Origin: an uncultured Alphaproteobacteria bacterium
GTDB lineage: Bacteria > Pseudomonadota > Alphaproteobacteria > Caulobacterales > Aquidulcibacteraceae
Direction: 5' to 3'
Assembly: GCA_902826335.1 (NCBI GenBank)
Contig: CADEEL010000006.1
Coordinates: forward strand, 1 to 64,000
Length of the DNA stretch: 64,000 nt
The notes under the pieces were generated by a model. It was given only the letters and a program-made list of their open reading frames with translations, ran no database searches and was not told where the DNA came from. Positions 34,969 to 46,084 of the stretch are shown here, in pieces. How positions within the stretch are numbered: position 1 is the first letter of the stretch; the number at the start of each line of letters is the position of its first letter. The translations under genes and the position numbers were made by a program.

Positions 34969-36420
34969 ATGAGCTTCTGGGATGGATTGTTCCGCGTTCT
35001 GTTCGGCCGCCGGTCGGCGAGCCCGCCCTCACCCCCAGCGCCGCCTCCTGCGCCGCCGCGCCCGCCAAGCCCACCGCCGCCCCCAGCGCCGCCGGTGACG
35101 CCGCCGCCCGCGCCGCCAGCACCCCCGCCGGAGCCCCCCGCGCCGCCGCCGGCGCCGCCCGTTCCGCCACCGGCGCCGCCTGCACCGCCGCCGCCCGTCG
35201 CCGGGCCGCCAGCGGACTTCTCTCTGGAGGCGCTGCGCGCGCAGGACGCCAGCCGCCTCACGCTGGCGCAGATCGATTCGCTCGCCGCGAGCCTCGGCGT
35301 CGAGGCCGCGACCATCCGCGCTGTCATTCAGGTTGAGAGCGCGGGCGCCGGCTTTGCCGACAATAAGCCGCTCATCCTGTTCGAGCCGTTCTGGTTCAGC
35401 CAGGCGACGGGCGGGCGTTTCGACGCCTCAAACCCGAACGTGTCACAACCAAGTGTGCGGCGCGCCGATCTTGGCGGCACGCAAGCCGCGCGCTGGGCCA
35501 AGCTCACTGAAGCCTATGGATTGGCGCCGGCCGAAGCGATTGGCGCGACCAGCTGGGGCGCGCTGCAAATTCCCGGGCGCTATTGGGCGCAATGCGGCTA
35601 TGCTTCGCCGTACGAATTCGCGCGCGACGTGTCGCAATCTGAAGCGCGTCAGCTCGCGGCGTTCGAGCGTTATTTGCGCTCGCAGAGCCTCGTCGACGAA
35701 TTGACCAACAAGGATTGGGCCGGTTTCGCGCGCGCCTATGAGGGCGAGGCGGGCGGCGGCGCCTACGCAACGGCGCTGACCAACGCCTACGCCGCGCTCA
35801 TCCGCCAGGCGCAGGGCGCGGCGTTCATCGACACGCTGGTGGCCGAGAGCCAGGCGGCGCTTACAGCCGCAGATTTTCAGGCTGCGGCGGGACGCCTCGG
35901 CTGCGAGGCGGCGGCGGTGCAGGCGGTGGTCGAGGTGGAGAGCGGCGCCTCCGCCTTCGGCGCGGATGGCAAGCCGATCATCCTATACGAGCCGCACATT
36001 TTCTCGCGGCTCACCAATCACCGTTTCGACGCGACCAATCCGAACGTGTCGTATCCGTCCTGGGATCGCACGCGCTATCCGCGCGATCAGGCCGGGCGCT
36101 ACGCGCAATTGCGCGAAGCTTACGGCCTCGATCCGGAAAACGCGATCGCCTCGGCGAGCTGGGGCCTTTTCCAGATCATGGGCATGAATTTCCGCGCCTG
36201 CGGCTATCAAAGCGCGACGGCGTTCATCGCGGATTATTCGAAATCCCTGGTCAAGCAATTGCAGGCGTTCGAGGCGTTTGTGCGCGCCAACAACATCGCC
36301 GATGAATTGGTCGCCAAGGACTGGGAAGGCTTTGCGCGCGTCTATAACGGGCCGGGCCAGGTGGAGCGTTATGGGCGGCTGATGCGGCAGGCGTATGAGC
36401 GGATCAGCGCGGCGAGTTGA
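34969..36420 (+). CDS. Tandem N-acetylmuramidase-domain protein with proline-rich N-terminus
   Basis: A 483-residue putative peptidoglycan hydrolase. Residues about 19-81 are almost pure Pro/Ala. Two homologous N-acetylmuramidase domains follow (about 85-270 and 285-483), each with a likely catalytic Glu in VIQVESAGAG / VVEVESGASAFG, then LFEPFWFSQ / LYEPHIFSR, a SNPNVS or TNPNVS turn, and ATSWGALQIPG / SASWGLFQIMG. No signal peptide or membrane helix is evident, so export is unexplained. The fold is common in phage endolysins, but no phage genes are nearby. The duplication is old, since the copies differ at many positions. Confidence 0.88.
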   Translation: MSFWDGLFRVLFGRRSASPPSPPAPPPAPPRPPSPPPPPAPPVTPPPAPPAPPPEPPAPPPAPPVPPPAPPAPPPPVAGPPADFSLEALRAQDASRLTLAQIDSLAASLGVEAATIRAVIQVESAGAGFADNKPLILFEPFWFSQATGGRFDASNPNVSQPSVRRADLGGTQAARWAKLTEAYGLAPAEAIGATSWGALQIPGRYWAQCGYASPYEFARDVSQSEARQLAAFERYLRSQSLVDELTNKDWAGFARAYEGEAGGGAYATALTNAYAALIRQAQGAAFIDTLVAESQAALTAADFQAAAGRLGCEAAAVQAVVEVESGASAFGADGKPIILYEPHIFSRLTNHRFDATNPNVSYPSWDRTRYPRDQAGRYAQLREAYGLDPENAIASASWGLFQIMGMNFRACGYQSATAFIADYSKSLVKQLQAFEAFVRANNIADELVAKDWEGFARVYNGPGQVERYGRLMRQAYERISAAS

Positions 36421-36446
36421 CAGACGCGTTACGGTTGCGAGTTTAG

Positions 36447-36753
36447 CAGGCTGTTGAAAAGTAGCGGCTTGCATGGTCGCCCCCCCTCCGATCGCTTCGC
36501 GATCACCCTGCTCCGCTTCGCTCCGCCTTCTGCGCGGCAATCGATCCACTGGATCGATTGCTGATCGCTGCGAAGCCCCCGTGAACGGGGGAGGAAAAAG
36601 CGGAATCGATTCAGAGAGGGTTTGCTCCCCCCACCAGAATCGCTTCGCGATTCTGGCAACGGAATATCGCCCGATCGCGAAGCGATCGGGTGGCGGGGGA
36701 GCTGTCGACGTAGTCGACTGAGGGGGGGTGAAAGACCCATTTTCAACAGCCTG
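36447..36753. repeat. MITE-like mosaic palindromic element (copy A) with terminal inverted repeats
   Basis: A 307-bp non-coding element bounded by perfect 14-bp inverted repeats CAGGCTGTTGAAAA / TTTTCAACAGCCTG. Inside are several small palindromes (GATCGCTTCGCGATC, AATCGATCC/GGATCGATT, AGAATCGCTTCGCGATTCT, GTCGACGTAGTCGAC) and half of a CCCCCGTGAACGGGGG hairpin. The right end is homologous, in opposite orientation, to the start of the element at 42310. This explains most of the gap between the muramidase and the next gene. Confidence 0.8.
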
Positions 36754-36854
36754 TTAGAGTGGCCGAACCAAGATGCCCCTATCTCCAGGGGTGAACATTG
36801 GCTATATTTGCTATGGCAAATTGATCACACGTGGTCTGCTCCAAGAGAGAGTCG

Positions 36855-37211
36855 ATGGACGACGCTTCCGCACTCGACGACGTTTTCGACATGGCGAATC
36901 TCTCGCAGGCGCATACTGGAATACTAGGCGTAGTTTACATCTCCACGCGACAAGGCGGGCATGGCCCGCGCGTTAAGTATTTTGAGAAGCCAGGGCCGGA
37001 TCAGCCGAGTTTTTCCGTCTCAGTGGAGGAAGCGCCGCGCGTTGTCGCCTCAAGCCTGCCCGATCGCGTCACGACACGCATGTCACGGCCAGTTATTGAC
37101 TGGGTGAAGCTCAATCGCGCAGCACTCGTGGATTTTTGGGAGCGTGGGGCATATTGGATGAAGGAAGAAGTGGACGTCTTCATCGATACCTTGAAGAAGC
37201 TTCCAGACTAG
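36855..37211 (+). CDS. Small hypothetical protein in an AT-richer patch
   Basis: A 118-residue soluble protein beginning MDDASALDDVFDMANL. Core sequence includes VVYISTRQGGHGPRVKYF, FSVSVEEAPRVVAS and VIDWVKLNRAALVDFWERG. No function is known to me. Codon use and base composition look less GC-rich than neighbours, and a mosaic repeat lies directly upstream, both suggesting later acquisition. The ATG follows AGAGAG. It stops 41 bp before metG. Confidence 0.7.
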   Translation: MDDASALDDVFDMANLSQAHTGILGVVYISTRQGGHGPRVKYFEKPGPDQPSFSVSVEEAPRVVASSLPDRVTTRMSRPVIDWVKLNRAALVDFWERGAYWMKEEVDVFIDTLKKLPD

Positions 37212-37252
37212 ACTTGCGCTTGGCGTGCGTGGGTGCCTAAACCCCGCCGTTC

Positions 37253-38958
<1,706 letters not shown>

Positions 38959-38962
<4 letters not shown>

Positions 38963-39450
38963 ACGCGGCGCGCCGCCTCACGGCTGACGACGCGCCAAGC
39001 CTTTACGCGCTGCGCCTGCGTGCGCTGCGGGATCACCCGCTCGATTTCGGCGCGGCCTACGAGGAAGAAGCGGCGTGGGGCGCCGAGGCTTGGGCCGCGC
39101 GCATGATGAGCACGCACTGGTTCGGCGTCGAAGCGGAGGACGCGCTCATCGCCTGCGCGTCCTTACGGATACCCGAGCGCATCCGCCTCAAGCACAATGG
39201 CTGGATCAATGCGATGTTCGTCGCGCGTGAGGCGCAAGGTGTGGGCGCGGCGCATGCGCTGATGGACGAGATCGAGGCGTTTGCCCGGCGCGCGGGCGTC
39301 TCTATCCTCAAGCTCAATGTGCGGGCGGGCAATGGCCGGGCCAAGGCCTTCTATCATAGGCGCGGGTTCGAACCCTTCGGGCTGGAGCCGGACAGCATGA
39401 TCGTCGACGGCGTGGGCCACGCGTCCGTGGAGATGGCCAAGCGGCTATAG
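38959..39450 (+). CDS. GNAT-family N-acetyltransferase
   Basis: A 163-residue acetyltransferase using acetyl-CoA. GTG start in GTGA, overlapping the metG stop, gives [23 protein letters not shown]. Acetyl-CoA-binding motif A appears as [21 protein letters not shown] and motif B as [25 protein letters not shown]. The coupling with metG suggests co-expression but not a shared substrate. Acceptor unknown. Confidence 0.85.
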
Positions 39451-39519
39451 ACCGGCTTGGACAAGCCGGACCGGGATGATAGGGTTTTTCCAACATCAGC
39501 CGCAGGGGGGCCGTCGGCC

Positions 39520-39876
39520 ATGGACATCGTGAATTGGCTTGGCGATTTGCTGAATTCCATCCTCGAAATGATGCGGGATGGGTTTGACATCACCAATCGC
39601 TGGCAGGGCCTCGTCGTGGCGCTGATCGCGGTGTTCCTCATGCAGCGCTGGGGCCAATTGCTGGTGGTGACGCTTGGCGCCGCCGTCGCCTATGTGCTGG
39701 TCGAACATTTCTGGCCGATCATCACCGCGGGGGCGGAGCTGCGCTTGCCGAACGTGACGGAAGTGTCGTTCTGGCAACGGCTGGGCGTCGTCTATCTCGG
39801 CCTGGTGATCATCATTGCGATCTTCTTCTTTGTGAAGAGCATTTTCCTTGGCCGCCGCGCCGGCGCCAAAGCTTAG
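39520..39876 (+). CDS. Two-helix membrane protein of unknown function
   Basis: A 118-residue protein starting MDIVNWLGDLLNSILEMM. Hydrophobic segments WQGLVVALIAVFLMQRWG / LLVVTLGAAVAYVLV and LGVVYLGLVIIIAIFFFV predict two to three membrane helices, with a basic tail GRRAGAKA. A TTG 21 codons upstream would extend it but is less likely. It converges on rlmB with a 4-bp overlap. No family recognised. Confidence 0.7.
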   Translation: MDIVNWLGDLLNSILEMMRDGFDITNRWQGLVVALIAVFLMQRWGQLLVVTLGAAVAYVLVEHFWPIITAGAELRLPNVTEVSFWQRLGVVYLGLVIIIAIFFFVKSIFLGRRAGAKA

Positions 39877-40631
39877 CGTCGCGAAGCTTCGTAGAGAGCG
39901 ATCGCGGCGGCATTGGAGACATTGAGGCTCTCCATGCGCGCGTGAATGGGGATGCGCGCGGTTCGCTCGCATGCCCCCGCGACGCCCTCGCGCAGGCCCT
40001 TGCCTTCAGCGCCCAGTGCAAGCGCGATCGGGCGATCATCAGCGTACGCTTGCGCGAGCGTCAGCTCGGCTTCACCCGCCAGCGCCACCGTGAGGTAGCC
40101 GAACTCGCTCAGGGTTTCGAGCGTGCGGGCGATGTTGACGACCTCGACCGCTGGAACGAGTTCAACGCCGCCCGCCGCCGCTTTCGCGAGCACACCCGTC
40201 AGCGGCGGCGATTTGCGATCCTGCATGATCACGGCGCGCGCATCGAACGCCGCCGCCGTGCGGAAGATCGCGCCGACATTCTGCGGATCGGTGATCCCGT
40301 CGAGCACGATGACGGGTCGCTTGTCGGCCGGCGCACACGCTTCGTGGAGATCGAGAAACGCGAGCGGCCACACGCGCGCGGCGAGGCCCTGATGCACCGC
40401 GCCGGGCGGCAGCATGCGGTCGATGGCGTCTGGCTCATGGATCACCGCTTCGACTCCGGCGGGCAGGCGCGCGGCGGCGTTGCGCGTGGCGATCACACGG
40501 TCGATCCGGCGGCGCGGGTTGGCGAGCGCGGCGAGCACGGCGTGCACGCCCCAGAGCCAGAGCGGCCCCGAGTCATCGGCTTTGCCTCCCTTGAGCGGGG
40601 GTGGGGTCCTGGCTATATGACGCGCTCCCAA
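39873..40631 (-). CDS. rlmB: 23S rRNA (guanosine-2'-O-)-methyltransferase RlmB (TrmH family)
   Basis: A SPOUT-fold methyltransferase of about 252 residues modifying 23S rRNA ribose. The substrate-binding N-domain begins LWLWGVHAVLAALANPRR. SPOUT motifs are LDGITDPQNVGAIFRTA, LALGAEGKGLR and ESLNVSNAAAIALYE, with the Asn and Glu used by the family. No in-frame ATG precedes the conserved region; TTG at the given end is the only usual start codon, so the start is unsure. It is divergent from tRNA-Tyr. Confidence 0.9.
   Translation of the reverse strand: MGARHIARTPPPLKGGKADDSGPLWLWGVHAVLAALANPRRRIDRVIATRNAAARLPAGVEAVIHEPDAIDRMLPPGAVHQGLAARVWPLAFLDLHEACAPADKRPVIVLDGITDPQNVGAIFRTAAAFDARAVIMQDRKSPPLTGVLAKAAAGGVELVPAVEVVNIARTLETLSEFGYLTVALAGEAELTLAQAYADDRPIALALGAEGKGLREGVAGACERTARIPIHARMESLNVSNAAAIALYEASRR
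40591..40619 (+). promoter_or_regulatory. Possible promoter for tRNA-Tyr/tRNA-Gly/tuf
   Basis: TTGAGCG, 14 bp, then GCTATATG closely fits the Caulobacter-type housekeeping consensus. It points toward the tRNA-Tyr gene about 65 bp further on and lies over the unconserved 5' codons of rlmB. Confidence 0.45.
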
Positions 40632-40685
40632 ATCGGCCGGCGTTCCTAGAACGGCGCCGCCGGCGTGGGAAGCAGCCCCGCATGG

Positions 40686-40771
40686 GGAAGGGTGGCCGAG
40701 TGGTTAATGGCAGCAGACTGTAAATCTGCCCGCGAGAGCGTACGCTGGTTCGAATCCAGCCCCTTCCACCA
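40686..40771 (+). tRNA. tRNA-Tyr (GTA)
   Basis: An 86-nt class II tRNA with long variable arm: acceptor GGAAGGG/CCCTTCC, anticodon stem GCAGA/TCTGC with loop CTGTAAA (anticodon GTA). CCA encoded. Confidence 0.97.
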
Positions 40772-40836
40772 GCCTTCGCTCTCTGCGCCGCGGCTGGGCA
40801 TAGTGCAGAGGTGTTACGAAGCGTCGTGAAGACGGC

Positions 40837-40910
40837 GCGGGTATAGCTCAATGGTAGAGCCGCAGCCTTCCAAGCTGAAGACGAGGGTTCGATTCCCTCT
40901 ACCCGCTCCA
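40837..40910 (+). tRNA. tRNA-Gly (TCC)
   Basis: A 74-nt cloverleaf: acceptor GCGGGTA/TACCCGC, anticodon loop CTTCCAA (anticodon TCC), T loop GGTTCGATTCC. CCA encoded. Lies 65 bp after tRNA-Tyr and 91 bp before tuf, likely on one transcript. Confidence 0.97.
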
Positions 40911-41001
40911 GGCCCGGCTTGACTGGCCCACAACCCCAGTTAAACACCGCGCTTTCTTGAAATCAGCCGCCGCATCGAGGGTTGGCGCGCACGAGGATCA
41001 C

Positions 41002-42190
<1,189 letters not shown>

Positions 42191-42192
<2 letters not shown>

Positions 42193-42240
42193 AGCGCGAT
42201 AGCCAAAAGTGGATACCGGTTTTGGCGGCCATCGCGCTCT
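42191..42240. repeat. Variable-stem hairpin repeat, family 1 (copy 4)
   Basis: Arms AGAGCGCGAT / ATCGCGCTCT with inner stem CCAAAA/TTTTGG when read on the minus strand. It shares 48 identical bases with copy 3 in the inverted sense. It begins within the tuf stop codon, so its insertion or origin defined the current gene end. Confidence 0.85.
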
Positions 42241-42267
42241 ATATTGTTGAATGAGAGCCTATTTAAC

Positions 42268-42292
42268 GTTTGAGATTGACTCAATCTCAAAC
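42268..42292. repeat. Perfect hairpin downstream of tuf
   Basis: A ten-bp stem GTTTGAGATT / AATCTCAAAC with a 5-nt loop, followed by a second short hairpin GGCCC/GGGCC. AT-rich relative to surroundings. Could be part of the tuf transcript end or a further dispersed palindrome. Confidence 0.65.
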
Positions 42293-42309
42293 GATCAGGC
42301 CCTAATGGG

Positions 42310-42513
42310 CCGTTGAAATAGGTCTTTCATCTCCCCCTCAGTCGACTGCAAAGCAGTCATTGACGGGGGGAGCGCATCCTCATTGGTCGACTCCGCTTTT
42401 TCCTCCCCCGTTCACGGGGGAGGTGATCGTGAAGCGATCGGAGGGGGGAGGTCGTGAGCGCCCCCCTCCGTCTCGCGCCGCGCGCTCGACACCTCCCCCG
42501 TGAACGGGGGAGG
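42310..42513. repeat. Mosaic palindromic element (copy B)
   Basis: Begins CCGTTGAAATAGGTCTTTCA and CCCCTCAGTCGACTG, homologous in inverted sense to the right end of copy A, then CCGCTTTTTCCTCCCCC as in copy A, and two CCCCCGTTCACGGGGG-type palindromes as in copy C. It therefore links the three elements into one family. Together with the hairpins on either side it fills the tuf-downstream gap. Confidence 0.8.
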
Positions 42514-42587
42514 AAAGCTGCGGCAAGCCAGCAGAGCTATCCGCTCGTGCAGCGCTGCGCGCGGCGCCACGCGACACGCAATCAAAC

Positions 42588-42627
42588 CAGACAAACAAAA
42601 AGGCCGCTTCCCGAGGGAAGCGGCCTT
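42588..42627 (-). terminator. Intrinsic terminator for the outer-membrane protein gene
   Basis: Stem AAGGCCGCTTCC / GGAAGCGGCCTT with loop CGAG; on the minus strand it is followed by TTTTTGTTTG. It sits 24 bp after the stop of the minus-strand gene. Confidence 0.85.
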
Positions 42628-42650
42628 CGTTGTTTTGAGCTATCGAGAGA

Positions 42651-43418
42651 TCACCACATCAGGATGCTGTCGCGCACCGCATTGTTGAGGCCGACCATAC
42701 TGGCGCCGGAACGGTTGCGTTCAAACAGCGACGCCGTGCCGAAATTGATGCGCCCGCCGAGCGTGATCAGGTCGATCTCATGGCTGCCGCCGCCGTCATA
42801 ATCGGAATCGGCGTGCACCCAGCCGAGCGACATGGAGAAGGGCGAGTTGTTGAATTGATATTCGCCGTTGATTCCGCCCACGATCGCTTCTTCGCTTTCC
42901 CATTCGGAGTCGGTCCAGCCGAGTTCCGCGCCGATGGAGAAATTGTCGTTGACGAAGAAATCGCCGCGCGTGGAGAGATTGAATATCTGGTCGCTGTCAT
43001 CGTTTGATTCCCACGCCGCACCGATCTGGCCAGACCAGGTGAAGCGATTGAAATAAGCAGCGCCCTCGAGGCCAAGGCCATAGAAGGCGTCGCCGCCGAT
43101 TTCAGGCGCCGCGAAGAAACCGCCGAATGCATGCGTGTCGGTGCGCATGATAGCGTGGCCTTGGAGGTTGCTGAAGGTATCGCTGTGGGAGTCGTGATCC
43201 ATCTCCAGGGTGCTCGCGTCGAACTGGAATACCCAGTTGTTATGGAGCGGCGTTGAGAAGGCGCCGTCAAATGACCTGACGCCTTCCTTATTGCTGTCGT
43301 CATCGTCATCCAGCCAGCCCCAGGCGGCGCCGACATGGCCGTTCATTTCGGCGCTGGCGACGCCGGGCGCGGCCATGGCCAGGATCGCCGCGGCGCCGAT
43401 AAGCAGAGATTTCTTCAT
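42651..43418 (-). CDS. Predicted outer-membrane beta-barrel protein
   Basis: A 255-residue exported protein. The signal peptide is MKKSLLIGAAAILAMAAPGV, cleaved near ASAEM. The mature part has alternating barrel-like strands (GHVGAAWGWLDDDDD, NWVFQFDASTLEMDHDSH, RFTWSGQIGAAWES, FSIGAELGWTDSEWES) and many aspartates, suggesting a cation-rich surface. It ends with RDSILMW, an aromatic C-terminus. No named porin family recognised. Has its own terminator; monocistronic. Confidence 0.78.
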   Translation of the reverse strand: MKKSLLIGAAAILAMAAPGVASAEMNGHVGAAWGWLDDDDDSNKEGVRSFDGAFSTPLHNNWVFQFDASTLEMDHDSHSDTFSNLQGHAIMRTDTHAFGGFFAAPEIGGDAFYGLGLEGAAYFNRFTWSGQIGAAWESNDDSDQIFNLSTRGDFFVNDNFSIGAELGWTDSEWESEEAIVGGINGEYQFNNSPFSMSLGWVHADSDYDGGGSHEIDLITLGGRINFGTASLFERNRSGASMVGLNNAVRDSILMW

Positions 43419-43684
43419 CGCATTTTCCCCTTCAAAAAGATGTGACAGCCCCAAGCCACACCCAGGAAAAGGGTTGGTCGTACGCCGGGGTTGCTGAAAA
43501 TGACTAACGCCTGAGCAAGGTTAAGGACTGGTAAGCGCCATCGGGCCTTGTGGATAAGGGTGGGGCGGGCTTGCTTCACTGTTGCCTGAGCGCAACAGTT
43601 CGGGCCTGCATCCAAGCTGCCGCGGATGCGCATCCTCTGTGAAACACCCCGCGCGCGCGGGGCGGCCAAGGGCGAGGAGTGAAC

Positions 43685-44725
43685 ATGGAACGGGCTGCAT
43701 TGGTGGGCGGCGTCATTTTGGCGATCGTGATGGCGTTATCGTCGCTTGGGCACGACTCCTTGCATTTCACCATCGACGGCGAGGACATCGAATTCGGGGG
43801 CGGGCGCGCCGCCTATGTCGAGCCAGCCGCCGGGCGCCTCGCCGCCGCGACCTATGCGGGGGATGAAGTGCGTGTGATCCACGCGGCGGCCGTAGTGGTG
43901 GTGACGCCTGAGGACCGCGCGGACATCTCAGTGGAAATTGACAATCCTGGACGCACCCCAATGCCGGAAGTGACTGCTTCCGGCGGCCGGGTGACCGTTG
44001 ATGGGCGTCTCGCCGGCCGCATCGATAATTGCAGCGACACCGGAACGGTTTCGCTCGATGGCTATGGCGAGATCGCCCGCGCTGACCTGCCCCGCATCAC
44101 CATCCGCGCCCCGCGCGAGCTGGCGATGAGCTTGCGCGGCGCGGCTTTTGGAGAGATCGGCCCGTCCCAGAGCGCCAAGCTCGATTTCGCCGGCTGCGGC
44201 GACAGCACGGTCGGCGACGTGACCGGCCGGCTTGAGATCAACGCGGCGGGCTCGGGCGAAGTCCGGGCCGGCGCGGCAGGCGAAGTTGACGCCGATCAGG
44301 CCGGGTCCGGCACGGTGACGGTCGGCGCGGTCGCGGGCGGAATTAATGTAGATATCGCGGGCTCCGGCGCGTTCACGGCCGCCTCGATCAACGGGGCCCT
44401 GGAGGCGAATTTGGCCGGTTCGGGCGATGTGACGATCAATGGCGGCGCCGTCACCGAGGCTTCCGTGGACATAGCGGGCTCGGGCGATGTGGTGATCGCC
44501 GCGCCAGTCACGCGGCTCGAAACCGATATTCTGGGCTCGGGCGGCGTCGATGTGCGCGGCGTTGTTGGGGATGTCGAGGCCTCGGTCGCGGGCTCTGGCG
44601 ACGTCATGGTCGATTCCGTGACCGGCCGGCTCGAGCAATCCTCCATGGGCTCAGGCCGCGTCATCACGCGCAACCGCGCCAGCGCGCCGACGCCCGCTCC
44701 AGCGCCAGCGCCGCCGCCCCGCTAA
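43685..44725 (+). CDS. GIN-domain (DUF2807) beta-helix protein with GSG repeats
   Basis: A 346-residue exported protein with an N-terminal hydrophobic segment (ALVGGVILAIVMALSSL). From about residue 175 there are eight repeats of 18-21 residues, each with a Gly-Ser-Gly turn (AAGSGEVRAG, DIAGSGAFTAA, NLAGSGDVTIN and so on), as expected for a right-handed beta-helix of the putative auto-transporter adhesin head group. The C-terminus is Pro/Ala-rich. The ATG after GAGGAG is preferred over a GTG two codons earlier. Likely a surface or periplasmic structural protein; role unknown. Confidence 0.82.
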   Translation: MERAALVGGVILAIVMALSSLGHDSLHFTIDGEDIEFGGGRAAYVEPAAGRLAAATYAGDEVRVIHAAAVVVVTPEDRADISVEIDNPGRTPMPEVTASGGRVTVDGRLAGRIDNCSDTGTVSLDGYGEIARADLPRITIRAPRELAMSLRGAAFGEIGPSQSAKLDFAGCGDSTVGDVTGRLEINAAGSGEVRAGAAGEVDADQAGSGTVTVGAVAGGINVDIAGSGAFTAASINGALEANLAGSGDVTINGGAVTEASVDIAGSGDVVIAAPVTRLETDILGSGGVDVRGVVGDVEASVAGSGDVMVDSVTGRLEQSSMGSGRVITRNRASAPTPAPAPAPPPR

Positions 44726-44748
44726 GCGCGCTTCAAAACCACAAAAAG

Positions 44749-44781
44749 CGGCCCCGTTCGCGCTTGACGCGTGCGGGGCCG
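44749..44781 (+). terminator. Hairpin between the GIN gene and the S10 operon
   Basis: Stem CGGCCCCG / CGGGGCCG with a 17-nt loop, 24 bp after the GIN-domain stop, followed by TTCT only. The loop contains TTGACG, which could be the -35 of an rpsJ promoter. Confidence 0.6.
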
Positions 44782-44790
44782 TTCTGTACT
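44764..44790 (+). promoter_or_regulatory. Possible S10 operon promoter
   Basis: TTGACG and TGTACT are separated by 15 bp, about 180 bp upstream of rpsJ. The -35 lies in the loop of the preceding hairpin. Spacing is short and the call is weak; the long leader carries no recognised ribosomal-protein leader motif. Confidence 0.3.
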
Positions 44791-44968
44791 CAGACCCCTC
44801 TTTGGGCCGGCCGTAAGCGTTGCTTAGACGCGGTCCGCATACATCTTGCGATCTGAGGCGGTCGTCGGCGGCTCTTTTGGCCGGGCGCCTCTCGCTTTGT
44901 TTGCGGATATCGTCAGCGAGTTTGCGGCGCGCTCGCACGGCGTTGGGCGCCGGTGGGAATGTGTCGCC

Positions 44969-45283
44969 ATGATGCAGCAGAATATCAGAATTCGGCTCAA
45001 AGCGTTCGATCACCGCACGCTCGATCAGTCGACCAAGGAAATCGTCAACACCGCCAAGCGCACGGGCGCGCAAGTCGTCGGCCCCGTGCCGCTGCCGACT
45101 CGCATCGAAAAATTCACGGTCAACCGCTCGCCTCATATCGACAAGAAAAGTCGTGAGCAGTTCGAGATCAGAACCCACAAGCGCATGCTCGACATCGTGC
45201 AGCCCACGCCGCAGACGGTCGATGCGCTGATGAAGCTCGACTTGTCGGCCGGCGTCGACGTGCAAATCCAGGTGCTGGGGTAA
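44969..45283 (+). CDS. rpsJ: 30S ribosomal protein S10
   Basis: A 104-residue S10, also an antitermination factor (NusE). Core: [49 protein letters not shown]. The start is the first of two adjacent ATGs (MMQQN). It is the first gene of the S10 operon here; the usual str-operon genes (rpsL, rpsG, fusA, tuf) do not precede it. Confidence 0.97.
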   Translation: MMQQNIRIRLKAFDHRTLDQSTKEIVNTAKRTGAQVVGPVPLPTRIEKFTVNRSPHIDKKSREQFEIRTHKRMLDIVQPTPQTVDALMKLDLSAGVDVQIQVLG

Positions 45284-45286
45284 GTC

Positions 45287-46084
45287 ATGGCCCAGCCCGC
45301 TCAACGCACTGGCGTGCTCGCCAAGAAACTCGGCATGATGCGCGTGTTCGCGGAGGATGGCGCGCATGTGCCCGTCACCGTGCTGTCGCTTGAGGATTGC
45401 CAGGTGATCGGCCGGCGCACTGTTGAAGCGGCGCCGTTTCACGATTCAACCGGCGCCGAAGTCGCGCTGAAGCCGGTCAACGCGAAAAAGGCCAAGGGCA
45501 AGACGCGCGAGGCCAAGGGCGACGGCTATGTCGCGCTCGTGCTCGGCGCGGGCGCGGCGAAGGCCAAGAACGCCACCAAGGCCGAGCGCGGCCAATTCGC
45601 GCGGGCGAAAGTTGAAGTGAAAGCCGAAGTGCGTGAATTCCGCGTAGCGCCCGATGCGCTGTTGCCGGTGGGCGCCAAGATTTCCGCGGATCATTTTGTC
45701 ATCGGCCAGAAGGTTGATGTGGCTGGCGCGAGCATTGGCAAGGGCTTCGCCGGGGCCATGAAGCGTTGGAATTTCGGCGGCCTGCGTGCAACGCACGGCG
45801 TCTCTGTCAGCCACCGATCGCACGGCTCAACCGGCCAGCGCCAGGATCCCGGCAAGGTGTTCAAGGGCAAGAAAATGGCCGGGCACCTGGGCGATGAGCG
45901 CGTCACCACGCAAAACCTCGAAGTCGTGCGTGTCGACGCCGAGCGCGGCCTCATTTTCATCAAGGGCTCGATCCCCGGCGCGAAGGGAAGCTGGATCGAG
46001 GTGCGCGACGCGGTGAAGGCCAAGCTGCCGGCCGAAGCGGCCAGGCCCGGCAAATTCACCGCCGCTGAAGGAGCGCCGGCATGA
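45287..46084 (+). CDS. rplC: 50S ribosomal protein L3
   Basis: A 265-residue L3. [17 protein letters not shown] opens the domain, and [15 protein letters not shown] and [20 protein letters not shown] form the tip loop reaching the peptidyl-transferase centre, including the Gln methylated by PrmB in other species. It is longer than E. coli L3 (209) because of a Lys/Ala-rich insert around residues 65-105 and a C-terminal extension. Starts 3 bp after rpsJ. Confidence 0.97.
   Translation: MAQPAQRTGVLAKKLGMMRVFAEDGAHVPVTVLSLEDCQVIGRRTVEAAPFHDSTGAEVALKPVNAKKAKGKTREAKGDGYVALVLGAGAAKAKNATKAERGQFARAKVEVKAEVREFRVAPDALLPVGAKISADHFVIGQKVDVAGASIGKGFAGAMKRWNFGGLRATHGVSVSHRSHGSTGQRQDPGKVFKGKKMAGHLGDERVTTQNLEVVRVDAERGLIFIKGSIPGAKGSWIEVRDAVKAKLPAEAARPGKFTAAEGAPA

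Noticed and set aside
34116-35327. 403-codon minus-strand Gly-rich frame
   Set aside because: Its glycine repeats are the complement of the muramidase proline run, and it crosses a tRNA gene and the symporter.
34757-36420. Prophage or integrative element at tRNA-Thr
   Set aside because: The muramidase is phage-like, but there is no integrase, no att duplication and it lies on the 5' side of the tRNA, whereas integration normally targets the 3' end.
36855-37211. Toxin-antitoxin module with the small gene before metG
   Set aside because: Only one gene is present and no partner frame or toxin motif is visible.
44175-44670. Tandem DNA repeat or CRISPR-like array
   Set aside because: The periodicity comes from in-frame GSG protein repeats with divergent codons, not identical DNA repeats with spacers.
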